Shown: positions 59,871 to 64,000 of the stretch, piece by piece
How positions within the stretch are numbered: the first letter of the stretch is position 1
How the letters are laid out: each line of letters starts with the position of its first letter
DNA from: Glycine soja
Lineage: Eukaryota; Streptophyta; Magnoliopsida; Fabales; Fabaceae
Direction of reading: 5' to 3'
Length of the DNA stretch: 64,000 nucleotides
NCBI RefSeq assembly: GCF_004193775.1
Contig: NC_041016.1
Span: forward strand, 40,958,522-41,022,521
Program-made: the position numbers and the translations under genes
Notes under the pieces: generated by a model
What the model was told of the DNA's origin: nothing
What the model saw: the letters and a program-made list of their open reading frames with translations, nothing else
Database searches by the model: none

Positions 59871-61134
59871 TCAATTTATAAATGGGGTGCTAAGACACCA
59901 TGGAGCACTTAATGCCAATGCAACACTAGGTGTGGCTTAACATGAGATTACGCGCTAAACCCATGCATGGAAACAAACAGACACTGGGGCTTAGCGCGAG
60001 ACTACATGCTAAGCCCATGCATGAAAAAAGAAAAGACTCAGATAAGACAAAATGACATTGGGACTTAGCGTGGGATTGTGTGCTAAGCCCATGCATGTGG
60101 TACTGAAGAGATAGTGGGGCTTAGCGCGAGACTATGTGCTAAGCCCATGCATGAACATTCATCAAAAACCAGAAAGAACATGTTTAGCGCACACTGCCGG
60201 CTTAGCCCATTCATCAAAAATTGCTTATGAAAACTCAGAAAGGGATAAATTCGCTAAGCGCGCAATGATGGCTTAGCGTGTTAATCAAAAACCCTGAAAT
60301 GCAAGGTTTTCCCTAGATCGTACGAACTCACTAAGTCATAGATGTGGGATTAGTGAGCTTAACAAAAACAACCCAAAAGCAAAACATTATAAGCACATTG
60401 AATAGAGATGAAATGCAAAATGCATTAATGCATACAGAGTGAGAATCATGAATGAATCACAGGATGGATCATTAGAAGCAAATAATCATAGCTAATGCAA
60501 TGACAAGAACAAAAACAAAACTAAAGAGAAAAGATTTAGTAGAGAGAATGTGAGAGAGAAAATATGAAAAGAGAAAATAAGTGAGAAAGTGAGATGGGAG
60601 AGGTTTGCAGGAGAGAAATGTATGCTGGAGGAGAAGAGTTTAAAGGTTTTAGGCAGTTTTTGAACTGCGTGCAGTTATGATTCTTGCGCTTAGCGAGTGT
60701 GACTTGCTTAGTGTGCAGTTTGATAGTTACAGTTGCATTTATGATGCCCGTGCTTAGCGAGTGTGACGCGCTTAACGCACGAAGGATGAAGTCCTTTGGT
60801 CTTCCCTCTCAAAAATTTATAATGGTGCTTAGCGAGATGTTATGGACTTAGCACGTCTTTCATATCAGGATATCCATGCTTAGCACAAGATGGCGCGCTT
60901 AGCGCCTACAGACTTATCGAGAAAGACATCGATACTTCATTAATCCACTTCACTAGCACTTCCTACACCCCTGTAAAATCATAGAGAACACACATTACTA
61001 TTGGAATTTTAACTAAGATATAACAAAAATAACAAAAACAATCCAAGATGAAGAAAAGAGAAGAAATCTTGGGTTGCCTCCCAGTAAGCGCTTTTTTAAT
61101 GTCACTAGCTTGACGTGAGGCTCCCGCATGGGTC
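59871..61134. repeat. Spacer with repeated GCTTAGC...GCTAAGC hairpins
   Basis: Four imperfect units at about 59935-60150, each GGGGCTTAGCGCGAGACTAC plus a GCTAAGCCCATGCATG part, are followed by dispersed CTTAGCGAG/GCGCTTAGC words to 60910. No coding sequence. Confidence 0.65.
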
Positions 61135-62421
61135 CTAGAGGTGGATAAAAATGGTCAATCTCTCAATATAGCCACCATTGTAGATTTTCAACCTCTGACC
61201 GTTGACATTCCAACTTTGCTCAGGTTCACTTAAGGCAAGATCTATCAGCTTCACTGCTCCGTAAGGCTTCACTTCTTTGATGGTGAAGGGACCAGACCAT
61301 TTAGACTTGAGTTTACCTAGGAAGAGCTTTAGTCTTGAATTGAATAGCAATACTTGTTGTTCGAGCTGAAAGTTCTTCTTTATCAACTTTCGATCATGGT
61401 ACACCTTCATCTTCTGCTTATAAATTTGGGAAGATTCATAGGCATTGAGCCTTATCTCCTCTAGCTCCAACTGTTGTAGCTTCCGCTTCTGCTTCTACTT
61501 CTCACCTGATAAAGATTCATCAAAATTTAGAAATTTAAGGGCTTAATAAGCCTTGTGCTCCATCTCTACTGGTAAGTGATAGGCTTTCCCATAGACCATC
61601 TGAAATGGTGATAGTCCAATGGAAGTCTTGAAAGCAATCCTATAGGCCCTTAATGCATCATTCATCTTTGCAGCTCAATCTTTTCTTGAAGAAGCAACAA
61701 TCTTCTCTAGAATCCTCTTCAACTCTCTATTAAAAACCTCTGCTTGACCATTTGTCTGAGGATGGCAAGGTGAAGCTACCTTATATCTGACATTATAATG
61801 CCCCAAAACCTTCTGTAACTCTGCATTGCAAAAATTTGAACTCCCATCACTAATTAGCACTCTGAGAACTCCAAAACGGGAGAAAATATTTTTCTCTAGG
61901 AACTTGATAGCAGTCTTGGCATCGTTCTTTGGAGTAGCTACAACTTCTACCCATTTAGGCACATAATCAACAACAACCAAGATGTATTGATTCTCACAAG
62001 AGGATGGTAGAGGTCCCACAAAATCAATGCCCCTAACAGTCGAAGACTTCTACTTCCTTGATGTTTTGCAATGAAGCACATGATCATGATCACAATGAAG
62101 CACATGATCATGGGCATCTTTAAAGATAGAAGAAGGCCAAAAGAATCTAGCTTGTAGCACCTTAGCAATTGTCTTGTCCCCATTGTAATGTCCACCACAA
62201 GGAGAATTATGACAATGCCTTAATATACTCCTGGCTTCTTCCATGGTAACACATCTTCTCAATAGATTATCTGCTCCAATTTTAAACAAATATGGGTCAT
62301 CCCAGACATAGAAACATGCATCATGGAGGAACTTCTTTAGTTGATTCCAATTAAAGTCATTTGGAATAATACTTGCAACTTTGTAGTTGGCCATATTTGC
62401 AAACCAAGGTCTTTCATTCAC
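61135..62421 (-). pseudogene. Integrase of the Athila-like element, broken
   Basis: Minus-strand blocks. The zinc-binding N-terminal part (62421-62050) has LRHCHNSPCGGHYNGDKT. The catalytic core (62019-61675) has its DD-E residues in VVVDYVPKWVEV, LISDGSSNF and TNGQAEVFNRELKRIL, all three present. The C-terminal part (61470-61135) has KWSGPFTIKEVKPYGAV. Frameshifts separate the first two blocks and stops break 61674-61471. A short duplication near 62060-62105 repeats HDHVLHC in the zinc-binding part. It would insert element cDNA into the genome. Confidence 0.8.
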
Positions 62422-62469
62422 ATGTAGAAAGGATTCATCGGGAAATTCATCTTGGATTTACTGCTTCTC

Positions 62470-62841
62470 TTAAGTTACTTCTTCATTGACTAACCTAGAT
62501 AGGTGGTCAGCCACTACATTCTTGGAGCCCTTCTTATGTTTAATAACTATATCAAACACTTGAATCAGAAGGACCCATCTAATAAGCCTTGGCTTCGAAT
62601 CTTCCTTTGTGAGAAGATATTTGATTGTTGCATAATTAGTAAAGATAACTACTTTAGACCCCAACAAATATGACTTTAACTTTTCTAATGCGTAGACTAT
62701 GGCCAACATCTCCTTCTCCGTGGTCACATAATTTAGTTGTTCATCATTCAGGACCTTGTTGGCATAATAAATGGCATGGAATACATGTTCTCGTTGTTGT
62801 CCGAGAATTGCACCAACCGCATAGTCACTGGCATCACACAT
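62470..62841 (-). pseudogene. RNase H domain of the Athila-like element
   Basis: SDYAVGAILGQ, LNYVTTEKEMLAIVYALEK and KHKKGSKNVVADHLSRL give the gypsy RNase H domain in one open block. In VIFTNYATIKYLL the family's usual Asp after Thr is Asn. RNase H removes RNA from the RNA-DNA hybrid during reverse transcription. The block ends in a stop at 62470. Confidence 0.75.
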
Positions 62842-63766
62842 GAGCTCCGATTCTTTACTCTAGTCAAGTGCCACTATTATTGGAGTAGATGCTTGTTTGT
62901 TCTTTAGGGTCTGAAAAGCTGTCAAACATTCTTCATCAAGTTTAAACACTGCATCTTTGTTCAAAAAATTGCTCAAGGGCCTGGCAATGTTGGAGAAATC
63001 CTTTATGAATCGTCTATAGAATCCTATATGTTCAAGGAAACTCCTGATGCCTTTTTACATTGACTAGTGGAGGTAGTTTTTCAACACCAAATTTACTTTA
63101 ACACAACATCTTAACACAAGCTCTAGATTGGTCAAGTAGCAGTCAAAAGAAGGACCAAAGATTGAGAAATCGTCCATAAAAACTTCGATGCACTTCTCTA
63201 CCATGTAAGCAAATATGGCTAGCATGCACCTCTAAAAAGTGGTTAGTGCATTACATAAGTCGAAGGACATTCTTCTCTTGGTCCTTGGGGTCCACTACAA
63301 TTTGATTGTACCCTGAACAGTCGTCCAAGAAACAATAGAAGGCTTGTCTGACTAACCGCTCCAACATTTGATCCACGAAGGGCAAAGGAAAGTGATTCTT
63401 TCTTGTGGCATCATTGAGCTTGTGGTAGTCTATGCACATCCTCCATCCAGTAATAATCCAAGTCGAAATGAGATCATTCTTTTCAATGCGAACCATAATC
63501 ATTCTTCCTTTCTTGGGTACCACTTGAATTGGACTCACCCAAGCACTGTCAGAAATAGGGTAGATAAGTTCAGCCTCAAGTAGCTTGAGTACTTGTTTCC
63601 ACACTTTTTCTTTCATAGATGGATTGAGTCTCCTCTGCGATTGTCTCACTAGTCTATAGTCATCCTCCATCATGATCTTGTGCATGCAGTAGGAAGGACC
63701 GATTCCTTTTAGATCAGAGATATGCCACCCAATAGCTGCCTTGTGCCTTTTGAGTACTCCTATCAA
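62842..63766 (-). pseudogene. Reverse transcriptase of the Athila-like element, broken
   Basis: 63766-63251 contains WVSPIQVVPKKG, TGWRMCIDYHKLNDATRK, FPLPFVDQMLERL and FYCFLDDCSGYNQI. After a frameshift the palm continues with FMDDFSIFGPSFD (catalytic YMDD-type box as FMDD, about 63167-63181). Past NLVL (about 63095) there is a stretch with stops that is too short for the family, indicating a deletion, before GFYRRFIKDFSNIARPLSNF. The enzyme would copy element RNA to DNA; this copy cannot. Confidence 0.8.
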
Positions 63767-64000
63767 TCATGCTTCTTTATCTAAGGATAACTCATTGTTG
63801 ATCACTACTGGCTTGGCTTCATCTTTTTCTAGAAATACATACTTTAGGTGAGTGGGTAAGGCTTTCAACTCCACTTTGGGCTTCTTTGTTGGGCTATCTT
63901 TCTTCAATTCTTCAAAGGCCTACTCCCCTGAGGGAATCTCCTTCAATTGGTCTAAGTCCTCCAGATAGGCTCTGAGATCCTTTTCCTACTCATTGTTCAG
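63767..64000 (-). pseudogene. Region upstream of the reverse transcriptase, edge of window
   Basis: Minus strand reads KVELKALPTHLKYVFLE and then INNELSLDKEA, the usual linker between protease and reverse transcriptase in Athila-type polyproteins. A TGA follows it. Protease and gag would lie to the right, outside the window. Confidence 0.6.

Larger units (their letters stand above)
43191..64000 (-). mobile_element. Athila/Calypso-type gypsy element, interrupted, runs off the right edge
   Basis: Minus-strand order from right to left: reverse transcriptase, RNase H, integrase (63766-61135), a decayed ORF in the env position (59870-58661), noncoding DNA with AAACTCCCCC-type purine-tract complements (57855 and 43810), and an LTR (43191-43809). 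Inserted into it are the Tat/Ogre-like element 44071-55832 and the solo LTR 55916-57517. That the left LTR and the right coding part belong to one element is inference from matching 3' noncoding style and orientation. Confidence 0.5.

Overview
This is a nuclear segment of a plant genome, very probably soybean (Glycine max or G. soja). The evidence is one intron-rich plant oxidosqualene cyclase gene, a very AT-rich background, a 5S-bearing Cassandra LTR, and a dense nest of LTR retrotransposons. These include LTRs rich in CGCTAAGCGCG-type palindromes and LTRs carrying paired TAATCGATTA palindromes, both of which I associate with soybean. The species call is inference; the plant and legume character is better supported.

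Layout, left to right. (1) 1-5053: part of a minus-strand Ty3/gypsy-type LTR retrotransposon (Tat/Ogre-like): LTR, primer-binding site, long leader and a decayed gag. (2) 5054-12583: the 3' part of a decayed CACTA (En/Spm) transposon. It holds the transposase C-terminal region, a second gene ending in a Ulp1-like protease region, subterminal repeats and the ..AGTG terminus. Two complete solo LTRs (6514-7900, 8115-9496) sit inside it. (3) 12831-15060: a 5'-truncated RTE-type LINE on the minus strand. (4) 15061-21058: gene-free AT-rich DNA with a Cassandra solo LTR, a ~2-kb direct duplication and a diverged second copy of the DNA just upstream of the gene.

(5) 21059-42090: the only intact host gene. 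It has 18 coding exons joining to an uninterrupted 760-residue oxidosqualene cyclase. The active-site residues Asn478 and Val482 (equivalent to Arabidopsis CAS1 H477 and I481) are those of plant lanosterol synthases, not cycloartenol synthases. Its introns hold a Pack-MULE with a captured LEA_2-like fragment and a 9-bp target duplication, a second Cassandra solo LTR, a long inverted-repeat element, an RNase H-like LINE scrap and several tandem duplications.

(6) 43191-64000: an Athila/Calypso-type gypsy element on the minus strand: LTR, 3' noncoding DNA, a decayed ORF in the env position, integrase, RNase H and reverse transcriptase, running off the right edge. It is interrupted by an ~11.8-kb plus-strand Tat/Ogre-like element (44071-55832) with two LTRs, a gag, no visible pol and a 1.1-kb minisatellite. 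That element contains two further solo LTRs (46200-47229, 50383-51729); another (55916-57517) lies just beyond it. The lanosterol synthase gene is thus an island between two related, oppositely oriented gypsy elements. No rRNA, tRNA or CRISPR was found.
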